The position numbers and the translations under genes were made by a program. From JAMZMI01 sp963848175 (GTDB lineage: Bacteria; Bacteroidota; Bacteroidia; Cytophagales; Cyclobacteriaceae): a DNA stretch of 64,000 bases. Below are positions 17,551 to 25,929 of the stretch, piece after piece (the first letter of the stretch is position 1; each line of letters starts with the position of its first letter). The notes below the pieces were generated by a model. The model had not been told where the DNA came from, did not search any database, and saw nothing but the letters and a program-made list of their open reading frames with translations. The stretch is taken from positions 800,219-864,218 of the forward strand of contig CAWKCO010000011.1 in NCBI GenBank assembly GCA_963848175.1, written 5' to 3'.

Positions 17551-18627
17551 TTATTCGTTTTCAAGGCGCTTAACCTTATCTTTTAGTTCCTTAATTTCCT
17601 TGTTCTGCTCGATCAGGTAAAGCGTAAGTTCCTCTATCTTCTGGAGAAGTTTAGCGTTCATTTCCCCGAGGTTTATTCCGTTCTCAGCTACATCTGCTTC
17701 ACTTGGGATTTCAGGTAGATGGCCTTCTTCATTGATGTGTTCTTCCACTTCTTCGAGAGTTAGGAGTTCGTAATCATCATAGAACACAAAATCTGGCCAG
17801 TTTGCTTCAACCTTTACTTCTTTTGATCGAATTGATCCATTTACTGAAAGCTTATAACTAGAACTAGGGTTAGTTAATCCAATTCCAATACTACCATTTC
17901 TGTTAATATTTAGTCTATTGTCACCAGAAATTAAAAAATTAATGTCACCTATAGAGGACTGCAAGCCAATATAAGCAGATCCGGTTCCATCACCACCTTG
18001 AGTTAATTCCAAATACTGATTATTGTATTGACTTACCCTGATTGATCCTCCGTCAACATCCAATTTAGAATTCGGGTTGTCCGTTCCAATACCTACATTA
18101 CCAGCGTTAAAATATGCAGGGCCATACCCCCTAATGTTAACTAATAGATCACCATTTGCATTAGAAGCACCAAGATAACCTCCAGCTGAACTTGCACCGA
18201 CCTTTGCATAATGGTTATTGAATTCAGTTCTTACTTCGGAAGTGCCAGAAGATTTTTTAATGTGCAGACTATATTGGGGAGTAGGTGTTCCAATTCCAAT
18301 GTTTGCATTTCGATTAATGTTTAATCTATTGTCGCCGGAAATTAAAAAGTTAATGTCACCTATGGAGGACTGCAAGCCAATATAGGCAGATCCGGTTCCG
18401 TCACCAGCTTGTTTTAATTCCAAATACTGATTATTATATTGACTCACTCTAATTGATCCTCCGTCAACATCCAATTTAGAATTCGGGTTATCCGTTCCAA
18501 TGCCTACATTGTAATTTGGAGAATCTCCAATATCAGATGAGCCAAATGGTAACCAAAGCGTCGGTGTTTGACTAAATCCAGTCCAAGCAATTGAGATACC
18601 AATAAGTATCAATAAAATTCTTTTCAT
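17551..18627 (-). CDS. secreted coiled-coil surface protein with duplicated beta segment
   Basis: 358 residues with a signal peptide (MKRILLILIGISIAWTGFSQ). Residues about 38-110 and 175-247 are near-identical repeats (NVGIGTDNPNSKLDVDGG, YIGLQSSIGDINFLISGDN). The end has the motif DYELLTLEEVEEHI...GHLPEIPS followed by a heptad coiled coil (LLQKIEELTLYLIEQNKEIK). This architecture is common in Bacteroidota surface proteins and resembles trimeric phage tail-fibre ends, though no phage genes lie nearby. In a cassette; an adhesin-like role is plausible, not shown. Confidence 0.75.
   Translation of the reverse strand: MKRILLILIGISIAWTGFSQTPTLWLPFGSSDIGDSPNYNVGIGTDNPNSKLDVDGGSIRVSQYNNQYLELKQAGDGTGSAYIGLQSSIGDINFLISGDNRLNINRNANIGIGTPTPQYSLHIKKSSGTSEVRTEFNNHYAKVGASSAGGYLGASNANGDLLVNIRGYGPAYFNAGNVGIGTDNPNSKLDVDGGSIRVSQYNNQYLELTQGGDGTGSAYIGLQSSIGDINFLISGDNRLNINRNGSIGIGLTNPSSSYKLSVNGSIRSKEVKVEANWPDFVFYDDYELLTLEEVEEHINEEGHLPEIPSEADVAENGINLGEMNAKLLQKIEELTLYLIEQNKEIKELKDKVKRLENE
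17901..18099. repeat. direct repeat inside surface-protein gene, copy 1
   Basis: About 199 bp that recur at 18312-18510 with roughly 90 percent identity, from (t)gttaatatttag to ctacatt. They encode the duplicated beta segment of the 358-residue protein. Recombination between the copies would remove or add exactly one protein module. Confidence 0.8.
18312..18510. repeat. direct repeat inside surface-protein gene, copy 2
   Basis: Partner of the repeat at 17901-18099; the same module nearer the N-terminus of the protein. Confidence 0.8.
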
Positions 18628-18655
18628 AATTCGTTTGAGTTGGTGAAATTGATCA

Positions 18656-18757
18656 TAATGTCGACTGTATATTTAGCTTTTGCGTCGTTGGTTAAATTGC
18701 TAAGCTAAACATACATTCGAAAATGTTTAGATTGGCAATTTAGCCAATGAAATATAC
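18656..18757. repeat. 102-bp hairpin element, copy 1
   Basis: Identical over 102 bases to 21823-21924. It folds on itself: GTATATTT/AAATATAC, TTGGTTAAATTGC/GCAATTTAGCCAA and CTAAACAT/ATGTTTAG nest as one long imperfect hairpin. On the minus strand it follows the G of attC site I (ACTAACCG) and is followed by TTATGATC. That is the expected R' of the next cassette, whose own R'' is GATCATAAC. So it sits at the integron crossover point. It encodes nothing. Candidates are a miniature attC-targeting element or a gene-less attC-like unit. Confidence 0.75.
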
Positions 18758-18883
18758 CGGTTAGTATATGAAAAGTAGGCGATTTCGAAGCACTAAACTT
18801 TCGGTTAAGCACAAAGTTTGATACGAGTCAAAAGCCTTGAAATTACTACTGTTTCGCCTATTTTTTATATACATTGTTAGCGG
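18758..18883 (-). repeat. attC-like site I
   Basis: On the minus strand it begins AACCGCTAAC (to 18876); long arms AATAGGCG and CGCCTACTTTTCATATA enclose the stem. It is about 93 percent identical to site H. Its own 3' GTT core is interrupted after the G by the 102-bp hairpin element. Confidence 0.75.
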
Positions 18884-19869
18884 TTCGGCTTTATTTTACT
18901 CAACATTTCCATTGCCTTTTTTTCTTTGTCAGATATTGTTTTTAAAATGTCTGCTGCTTGTTGAATATACTTAAAGTCTTTCGTTTTACTCACTTTCTCA
19001 AAGAGTTCTGAAACTGAAGTCCAAAGTGTAGCAATTTCAATAAATGCTTTGTGTCCTGACTTTAGTTCGTCAAGTTTAAGCAAGTCGTAACTTTCTTTTA
19101 AAAAGTCTCTGTACAAGTTTCTAAATAATGCTCCGCCTGTTCCTGCTTTTTCCATAATCATTGCAGAAGCGTTAAATTCGTTCTCTATGTCTTTGCTTGT
19201 ATTAAACCACTTGACTATTTCTTTGCTTGTTCTTAAGATTCCTTTATAGCCAATATTTGTAATTGGTGGATTTAAATAATCAGTTGCGTTATTCCTTATT
19301 GCTGTAATAATAGATTCATTCAGGTCAAAGTTTTTGTCAGTCTTGTTAATTGTATAAAACAAATTTTTAGAAGACATTGGTCCTTTTTCCGCTCTTGCCA
19401 ACTCCAAACTTTTTAAACTTGTTTTTACTTGTCCGCCTTGCTGTTTAGTATCCACTAAGAAAGCATTTTCGTTGTCATAGTTGTAGATTGCAACATAATG
19501 CCCTGCAAAATGAAATGGTCGAGAAAAATATTGCAGATGGTAACAGTCCAATTTTAAACCGACTACTTTCCCGTTGTCAATTAGTTCTTTTACGTTGACC
19601 CAAGCCTTTTTAACCGATGAAGTTTCCTTAACGGTCAATTCAAGGTTTAGATTTCTTGCGATATTTTGAGTTAGAAGGTCGGTTTTTACTCGTCCACCAA
19701 TAAATGGAAAATCCATTGTCTTCATATTCCAAAAGATGAACCCAAGACCTTCGCCTAAACCAAAAAGCATTGGTTCGGAAAGTTCAATGTTGAGTTGTCG
19801 CAACAATGTTCCTGTCGCTGTTGTCTCACAATGTTGTCCGTCAAATGGTTTTATGTCTTCTACTTTCAT
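18877..19869 (-). CDS. BtrH_N-domain protein
   Basis: 330 residues. The N-terminal half has the BtrH_N pattern named after butirosin biosynthesis protein H: HCETTATGTLLRQLNIELSE followed by LFGLGEGLGFIFW, a cysteine-peptidase-like fold, then HFAGHYVAIYNYDNENAFLVD. The C-terminal half is helical (DUF4872-like). BtrH moves an acyl chain from a carrier protein; homologues in cassettes and small clusters are mostly uncharacterised. The stop lies within the R'' of site I and the start is 26 bases from site H, so the cassette is tightly packed. Confidence 0.8.
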   Translation of the reverse strand: MKVEDIKPFDGQHCETTATGTLLRQLNIELSEPMLFGLGEGLGFIFWNMKTMDFPFIGGRVKTDLLTQNIARNLNLELTVKETSSVKKAWVNVKELIDNGKVVGLKLDCYHLQYFSRPFHFAGHYVAIYNYDNENAFLVDTKQQGGQVKTSLKSLELARAEKGPMSSKNLFYTINKTDKNFDLNESIITAIRNNATDYLNPPITNIGYKGILRTSKEIVKWFNTSKDIENEFNASAMIMEKAGTGGALFRNLYRDFLKESYDLLKLDELKSGHKAFIEIATLWTSVSELFEKVSKTKDFKYIQQAADILKTISDKEKKAMEMLSKIKPNR

Positions 19870-19895
19870 TGTTTACCGTGATGTTTTTTAGCTGA

Positions 19896-20028
19896 CCGCT
19901 AACGGTTAGTATATGAAAAGTAGGCGATTTCGAAGCAATAAACTTTCGGTTAAGCACAAACTTTGATACGAGCCAAAACCCTTGAGTTTACTACTATTTC
20001 GCCTATTTTTTATATACATTGTTAGCGG
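19896..20028 (-). repeat. attC-like site H
   Basis: On the minus strand it begins AACCGCTAAC (to 20021) and ends GTTAGCGGT (from 19903). Arms ATGTATATAAAAAATAGGCG and CGCCTACTTTTCATATACTA pair imperfectly. It is nearly the same sequence as site I, so the two cassettes probably share an attC origin. Confidence 0.8.
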
Positions 20029-20044
20029 TTCGGCTTTTTATTTT

Positions 20045-20464
20045 TCAGTTCATTATTGCGTAAATTATCAGGGTCGTTAAAGTTATTCCCAAAGCTTGGG
20101 CTGTCCCTGTTATCGCTCCGAATGCCAATGGTTTTTTCATTATTGGAATTACGGAAGCCGTAAAAACGACTGCCATTGCAATCCCGAATCCAATTAAAAG
20201 TCCAAGTTTTAATGCGTCATTGTATGAACTTGGGTTTGTCAAATTCAGTAAAATGGCAATCACCACTGTTGTAATTAAGCAAGCTATTAAAGGCACTACG
20301 TAATAAATATTGGTTTCTTTCCAATCTTTAAGTCTTTTAAAGCCCATAGCTTCTTCCCACTTTTTACCAAAAGCAAATTGTCTGTGCCAAATACCACAAA
20401 ATGCACAGTAAAAAATTGTTCCAACTGCAATAGCCAACCAATTAAGTTCGGTTAAGATTTCCAT
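20045..20464 (-). CDS. DUF1761 membrane protein
   Basis: 139 residues with four predicted membrane helices and the DUF1761 opening LNWLAIAVGTIFYCAFCGIW. It starts five bases after the DUF6157 gene and shares its cassette. The function of the family is unknown. Confidence 0.8.
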   Translation of the reverse strand: MEILTELNWLAIAVGTIFYCAFCGIWHRQFAFGKKWEEAMGFKRLKDWKETNIYYVVPLIACLITTVVIAILLNLTNPSSYNDALKLGLLIGFGIAMAVVFTASVIPIMKKPLAFGAITGTAQALGITLTTLIIYAIMN

Positions 20465-20469
20465 TTTTA

Positions 20470-20880
20470 TTATCTGCTTGATTTCATTGCTTTCACTTTT
20501 TTGATTTTTGTGTCCGTCAAGAACTTTTGGTATTCTTCCGTTTCCATACCGAAAAGTGCTATTTTTCCATTATTGTCGCTATGGACACCAAAGCCATAAG
20601 TTTTTGTCAAAGGCGAGGCTCGAAAACAAGGCTGCCCTTTTGAAAAGAATTGTTCCCGTGCCTGTTTGTATTCCGCTTTTGTCAAGTCCTTTCGGTCGGC
20701 AAACACTTGAAAGAAAACATCATCTGAAGTAAATTTATAGGGATTTTTTGCAATCATTTCGTATTGCATTTCCGCTACAGTCTTTTTGTCTTTAGTTGGT
20801 GGTTTCGTTGCAATGTCGGCTTTTGTGTCTTCTGCAACTTCGATAAAAGTGTCAAAATAGTTTGTCGAATGTATTTTCAT
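20470..20880 (-). CDS. DUF6157 protein
   Basis: 136 residues; the whole protein follows the DUF6157 pattern: STNYFDTFIEVAEDTKADIA at the start, NPYKFTSDDVFFQVFADRK, FFSKGQPCFRASPL, KTYGFGVH and a C-terminal KAMKSSR. It is cytosolic with no signal peptide and the function is unknown. First gene of a two-gene cassette; its start is 50 bases from the end of site G. Confidence 0.85.
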   Translation of the reverse strand: MKIHSTNYFDTFIEVAEDTKADIATKPPTKDKKTVAEMQYEMIAKNPYKFTSDDVFFQVFADRKDLTKAEYKQAREQFFSKGQPCFRASPLTKTYGFGVHSDNNGKIALFGMETEEYQKFLTDTKIKKVKAMKSSR

Positions 20881-20930
20881 TTCTCTATCGTTTAATTTTT
20901 ACGATTCGTTTTTTAGCTGACCGCTAACGC

Positions 20931-21157
20931 CCAGATATGGCGCTGTGGCCTCCGAGCTTTTTTAATTACGATAAAAGTAGCTTATCTGCCGGTGCATTCA
21001 AAGTATCAAATTCGCACTGCGTCATTCCAGATAAAAAAATCCCACGAGCAGAAGAAGGTAGAAAGCACTAGATTTTCCTGGCGGCAGATAAGTGGGATGT
21101 TGAGCAGGCTCTTGGCAGAATGCTAAGTAAGGCCATGCGCCATCATCGTCTGTTAGC
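20931..21157 (-). repeat. attC-like site G
   Basis: On the minus strand it begins GATGCTAAC (to 21152) and ends GTTAGCGGTC. Arms GATGATGGCGCATGGCC and GGCCACAGCGCCATATC pair with bulges. The long inner part contains a second inverted pair (CTTATCTGCC at 20983, GGCAGATAAG at 21083), making it larger than most sites here. Confidence 0.75.
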
Positions 21158-21162
21158 ATCTT

Positions 21163-21798
21163 TTACTTAAACTGATAGCCTATTGAAAGCTGGAACGTCC
21201 TATTTTGAAATCGAGGATCAGTATCAATTAGTTCACCATATTCATCTGTGAGAACAAGATTTTCAATACCTGAGACTATACCATGTATGTACCTTACATC
21301 CATTTGAATTTTTTCGGTTAGTTCATAATTTAACCCTGCTGATAGACCCAAATCGAAAGTGTTATCCCAAGCGTTTTTAATGTCTAAATTTTCTGAATCA
21401 TATTTAGACTTTGCTGACAATAGATATCCTAGTTCAAAGCCTCCAACGACTCTCAGACCCTGACACATTTCGAAGGAAAAGAGCAAAGGAAAATTTATAT
21501 AGTTCAAGCTAACATTACCTTCCTGAGGTGTGGAGTTAACTTGATTTTTAAAGTGATATCCCTTATTAGAAAGAAGGAGTTCGGGTCGAAGAAAGAATTT
21601 AGGTGAAAGTTCTAATTGTCCAAAAACTCCAAAGTGGTATGATATTTTATATTGTCCATTACCATCATTGCTAAAAAGTGCATCTGTGGAGTTCACATAA
21701 TTAAAACCAGCCTTGAGCCCATAATGATGTTGTTGTGCAACTAGACCTTGGCTTAAGATTAGAACTAATGCTAAGGTTATTGATAATTGAATGTTCAT
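21163..21798 (-). CDS. PorT-like outer-membrane beta-barrel protein
   Basis: 211 residues. Signal peptide (MNIQLSITLALVLILSQGLVAQ), then GLKAGFNYVNS and the alternating strands of the outer_membrane_beta_barrel family (LELSPKFFLRPELLLSNKG, GLSAGLNYELTEKIQMDVRY), ending SIGYQFK. Cassette gene between the hairpin element and site G. A role in the outer membrane is likely; the substrate is unknown. Confidence 0.8.
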   Translation of the reverse strand: MNIQLSITLALVLILSQGLVAQQHHYGLKAGFNYVNSTDALFSNDGNGQYKISYHFGVFGQLELSPKFFLRPELLLSNKGYHFKNQVNSTPQEGNVSLNYINFPLLFSFEMCQGLRVVGGFELGYLLSAKSKYDSENLDIKNAWDNTFDLGLSAGLNYELTEKIQMDVRYIHGIVSGIENLVLTDEYGELIDTDPRFQNRTFQLSIGYQFK

Positions 21799-21822
21799 GA
21801 TTTGTCTTTTTATGATTGATGC

Positions 21823-21924
21823 TAATGTCGACTGTATATTTAGCTTTTGCGTCGTTGGTTAAATTGCTAAGCTAAACATACATTCGAAAATGTTTAGATT
21901 GGCAATTTAGCCAATGAAATATAC
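21823..21924. repeat. 102-bp hairpin element, copy 2
   Basis: Exact copy of 18656-18757. On the minus strand it follows CAACACAACACTGC and is followed by TTAGCATC. This equals the R' expected for the outer-membrane protein cassette, whose R'' at site G is GATGCTAAC. Two independent insertions at the same functional position argue for targeting rather than chance. Confidence 0.75.
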
Positions 21925-22397
21925 GCAGTGTTGTGTTGAGGTTGACCTTTTTTCTACAGAGAGAAAGATGTTCAAAAAACCTCCAACCGTAGTTGAGGAA
22001 GTTACGCCTCTACACCAGCCCGGTTGACCGGGCGGATGCAAGTCATCAGGATTTCAATTCTTTTTATGATTATTTATGCACAGGATAAGTGGCGTAAAAA
22101 GAATGTCCATCAGGTGCCTATTCGCTATGAAAGTCAATTATTATAAGTTTTTTTTGATTTATCTGATGAGCTAAGCCGTTTAGCTTGATTTTATGCTTGA
22201 AAACGGCTAACTTCTTCACCTGTAAGTTTTTCTAATGCGTCTAACGCGTTCCGAAAGCAAGCTTTCAACGGTTTCACCGCGAAAAACTTCCCGCCGATTA
22301 AGACAAGTCTTACCCAGTATAAATCTGAAAAATCCTCTTAAGAGCACCTGATGGGAAAATCCTGCAGACAAATAGCAGGTAACTTCGTCAATTCAAT
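21925..22397 (-). other. gene-less cassette-like segment with inverted repeats
   Basis: No ORF of note. Its ends look like a cassette: on the minus strand it starts TTGTATTGA (end of site F) and finishes CAACACAAC, which pair with one mismatch. Inside, CCATCAGGTGC at 22107-22117 is inverted at 22344-22354, and a GCCCGG/CCGGGC stem lies near 22019-22033. A MITE or a structured RNA is possible; I cannot assign it. Confidence 0.5.
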
Positions 22398-22632
22398 ACA
22401 ACGACCAGCTATCGGGCGTATGTTCCGAACTTTGCTGATGGAAAACTAAGCTAGTAAAGCTGCGCCACTCGCACAACTGTTTCTTATGAAAAACTGCGTT
22501 TAGAAGTGAATAACCAGAAGCACAAAAGCTCCTTAAAGAGTTGAATTTTCAGAAGGCGCAGCTTTACGGGTTGGTCGCACTGATGTAAGCTAGAAGCACT
22601 AAGACATATGCCCGATCAGCGTCTGTTATGTG
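22395..22632 (-). repeat. attC-like site F
   Basis: On the minus strand it begins CACATAAC (22632-22625) and ends GTTGTATTG. Arms GACGCTGATCGGGCATATGT and ACATACGCCCGATAGCTGGTC pair with a bulge. An inner stem GTAAAGCTGCGCC/GGCGCAGCTTTAC strengthens the fold. The stop codon of the upstream gene (22626) falls inside its first repeat. Confidence 0.78.
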
Positions 22633-23168
22633 TATGTTTTTCCAGCGTTCAGCCAGTTTCGGGCTTCTTCAACTAAATGTTCCTCTAACTTCATTTTTTG
22701 TTCGTCCCTCGGCAATTCGTTGTAGTAAAATAACCTACTGCCATCTTTAAAGTCTTGGAGTTCGCGATACCAGGTGTACAGATGATCCAGACCTAGTTCT
22801 TGTCCCACATATTTCTCGGTGTTCCCTGAGTTACTTTCTGGCCATTTAATTGCGTAGTAGACATGATTCTGAATCTTGGTCATTAGTTCAAATGCACAAG
22901 TTGGTTCAGCGACCATCTGCGTCATGAAGTAGTTCAGCAAGATGTTAGCAGCTTCCATTTTAGTTGGCAGTTCAATCTGAAGTTCCGATAACATCTGCCG
23001 AAAATATTGCTCCAGTTCGAATGAGTTATTCCATTCGTTCATGCCTGCTAGAATTACTAGGGACTCGGACTCCAGTTGTTCGTTCATTCCAGTTAGTGCA
23101 ATGTCTGAATGTTGGCTTATTGTTCGGTTGCCAAGTACAAAGTCCGCAAGTTTTTGTTGGAAGTTCAT
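22626..23168 (-). CDS. hypothetical cytosolic protein in cassette
   Basis: 180 residues, no signal peptide or membrane helix, mostly helical and acidic (MNFQQKLADFVLGNRTISQH, ELDLYTW-type region LGLDHLYTWYRELQDF). I do not recognise the family. It lies between sites E and F with its stop inside site F, so the cassette is just this gene plus its site. Confidence 0.6.
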   Translation of the reverse strand: MNFQQKLADFVLGNRTISQHSDIALTGMNEQLESESLVILAGMNEWNNSFELEQYFRQMLSELQIELPTKMEAANILLNYFMTQMVAEPTCAFELMTKIQNHVYYAIKWPESNSGNTEKYVGQELGLDHLYTWYRELQDFKDGSRLFYYNELPRDEQKMKLEEHLVEEARNWLNAGKTYT

Positions 23169-23189
23169 CTGTTCGAGTTGCAGATATTA

Positions 23190-23320
23190 CACATAACGCC
23201 ACGCTATCAGGCGTGGGGATTTTTATATTCTAAAGTTAAATATTTCGATGAAATTTATTTTTGCTTCAAATTTTTCAAAACCCACCTAACCCCCATGACT
23301 TGATAGCGAATGTTACCAGC
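23190..23320 (-). repeat. attC-like site E
   Basis: On the minus strand it begins GCTGGTAAC (23320-23312) and ends GTTATGTG. Arms CGCTATCAAGTCATGGGG and CCCCACGCCTGATAGCG form a stem with one extra base on one arm, like the extrahelical bases of classical attC sites. Very similar to site K. Confidence 0.82.
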
Positions 23321-23337
23321 TTTTTTTTGCATTTAAA

Positions 23338-25736
23338 CTAAAGTTTGTTGTCTACTAAGTCCAGAGTGTCTGTAATGAAACTTGCTAATTCAGTGACATT
23401 AATAGCATTAGGATTAACTCCTAAAGTTGTGAAATCAGGCACTGCTTCACCATGATAAGGCTTGCAAGAGATGGCATTTATTAAATTTAATTTTGCAATA
23501 ATCGCAGATGGATTTGAATTATCTCTAAAGACAACACCCTGACTCACAAGAGTCGTAATCAAGTTACCGAATGTTCTATTGTTTGGGTGCAGACCGCTTA
23601 ATTGACGGTAAAATTTAAAGCGGATATGAGATTCAAGGACATTCCGCAACCAACCCAGAACTGTATCCTTTTTACTAATGTCAGGGTGTTGTAAAAAGTT
23701 TTCTAACTCCTTTATATGCTTGAAATAATCATTTTCAACCATTTTTTCCAAGGGTAGAGGTTCAATTACCGAGGCTTTAGTTAAGAAGTTAGGAACTATT
23801 TGCAACGTTTTTTTATCGCCAGCAGCAAATCCTTTTGATAGATCATGAAGAAAATGTTCATTATGGCTCAAAACAATGACTTGTTTAATATTTGGAAACA
23901 AATCCTTAATAAGCTGAACAGTGTACATCCTTCTATTACTATCAAAACTTGAAAGTGGGTCATCGAATACTAATGTTTTGTCTCCAAGCGCTGGATCAAT
24001 ATCCAATTTTGATAAAAAGAATGCCAATGCTATGGTGCTTTTATCTCCCTCGCTCAAGCAGTCTTTAGCACTGTTTTGTTGATGTGGATCAAATGAAATA
24101 TCCTGACCATCTATTGTTAACTTATAACCAATTTTACTTTGTGTTGCTCTACCTTGGGGTGCAACATGAACTACACTGTCAATTCTAAAAAGAGTTTTGA
24201 AAACTATTTCTAAGTAATGGTTGATTCTTGCTTGGTAATTACCAAAAAAAACTGCCGCAGATGTTTCTTGTTGTTGAGATAATTGAGTGTAAGCAGTAGT
24301 TAACCCTCTTAGTGTTTGTCTTTCGGATGTGAGTTGAGCGCAAAGTGCAGCTATTGGAGCTTCAAATCGCTTTTTTACTCTTCTGAGTTTATCAACTTCA
24401 AGCTGTGCGTTGGAAATGGTCTGAATTCCTGAACGAAAAGTTGATATGGCAGAATTATAAAGTGTAACGCTTTGATTATAGTTATCAATATTGGAGTTAA
24501 TGGTTTGTCCAGAGGACATAAAAACAGTAGCAGTGGTGGTAGCCACTGCTACTGTTGGGTTTTGTGTTTTTTGTTGAACCGAAGCGATCAAGTTTTGAAA
24601 TTCTGTTCTTAAATAGTTTCATCTGCAATGATATTGTAAGCTGGTGGCTGAACAGTATTTGGTAAATGTGTAGTCCATGAAGCAATTTTTCCAGTGTTTG
24701 ACTGATTAATATTGTTAAGTGCTTGTATCATCGCTTCCAAATTAAAGCTTTGTAAGGATGTTAAATGCGATTGTAGCCGCAAGACTAAAGAATTGAAAAC
24801 TGAATTGAACTGGCTTGTATATGCGATTAGAATATCGCTATTATTTTCAATTGTCTGCTTGCAAAACGGGCATGAAATATTATTCTCATTTGCTGCTTTT
24901 TTGGCCTCTATATATGTAAATCCTCTTTGCAACCAATTTTCAGGTCCCTCAAGTGAGTTTGACTCTAAGTCCTGACAATGATTTGAAAACAAAGTTTGTA
25001 ATGCTTCATTTTGAATTGCTTGAGATGTTGTCTGTAAATCTGCAATGAGTGATGTAAAGTCTATGCCCGAAGTAATGCGGGTAAGAGGGGATAAAGTTTG
25101 AAGCGTTTGTATTACGGAATTTGCATTTGCGCTACTTAGCGCCCCTTCTGCGGATACGATTAATTGATCAATTCCATTAGCTTCAGTAGCTGGAATTGCA
25201 AGGAACGAGTTAATTAAATTAGAGGTTAGATTATTACCAACCTGCTGAATTAATTGTTGCTCAATATTTGTTTGATTTTGTCTCGATGCGGTTTTATCAG
25301 CTTTGTTTTGCTCAATTTGGTTTTGAATGGCAACTCCTTGTGCTCCAATCACAAATTGATGAAGTTGCTTTTTATGATCTTCATTAAAGTCGAAACCTGA
25401 GTAAATATTATTATTGACAAAGTGAATGTCAAAAATTTCTATCCCTGAAAATGGTACAGTCCAGCCTGTAGAACTATTAAATGTGTGATGAGTATCACCT
25501 GAGTTTGTTCTCTCAATAATTTGGGCTGCTTGCTGTGTTGTTTGATTAGTGGATTTTCTTCGAGCAATAATTTCAGAATTGTTCTCAGTTAAAGAACGAA
25601 AAATAGATGTTAGAGTCGTTTTTCCTCCGCCATTGTCTCCATAAATCAGTGTAAGTTTTTTAAGTGCTACATCACCAGTTGCATTGTAACCTCGAAATCT
25701 TCCAATAGAAGTGAGCCGTTCAATTTTATGTATCAT
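23338..25736 (-). pseudogene. AAA_13 (RloC/PrrC-like) ATPase, one frameshift
   Basis: About 795 residues across two frames that meet near 24603 (a missing A in GATGAAAC would restore DENYLRTEF). N-terminal Walker A IYGDNGGGKTTL; central coiled coil with a zinc-hook-like CPFCKQT; then the ABC-type signature LSEGDKSTIALAFF and Walker B LVFDDPLSSFDSNRR. This is the AAA_13 layout seen in RloC and PrrC anticodon nucleases and other anti-phage ATPases. I do not see a clear nuclease triad at the C-terminus, so a defence role is inference. It is a single-gene cassette, and the largest. Confidence 0.75.
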
Positions 25737-25808
25737 TTGTCTAATTCTAGAAAAGAGATGCCCTTTCGATTTTTACAATTTAATTTAATGAAGATGCGTA
25801 TTCCAATT

Positions 25809-25929
25809 GCTGGTAACGGTCAACTATCATCCGTAAGCTGGACTTTTCAAATTTCTATAAAAGAATCGGATAGTACGAGCCTTTGCAAATAGCTCTGTAA
25901 GCTTATGGATGATAGTGCTTGTTACCAGC
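25809..25929 (-). repeat. attC-like site D
   Basis: The cleanest site: a perfect 9-bp inverted repeat GCTGGTAAC...GTTACCAGC at the ends. Arms GCACTATCATCCATAAGCTTAC and CAGCTTACGGATGATAGTTGACC pair inside. It is 121 bp long, similar to short Vibrio-type repeats. The stop of the serine-hydrolase gene lies inside it. Confidence 0.85.

Noticed and set aside
17551..18627. Prophage tail-fibre gene
   Set aside because: The fold type resembles tail fibres, but there is a Sec signal peptide, no other phage genes, and a cassette context.
21925..22397. Group II intron, suggested by nearby attC sites and stem-rich sequence
   Set aside because: I found no GUGYG-type 5' start, no recognisable domain V and no reverse-transcriptase ORF.
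23338..24591. Translating the second half of the ATPase as a separate gene from an internal TTG
   Set aside because: It begins in the middle of the coiled coil and continues the first frame; one missing base joins the two.
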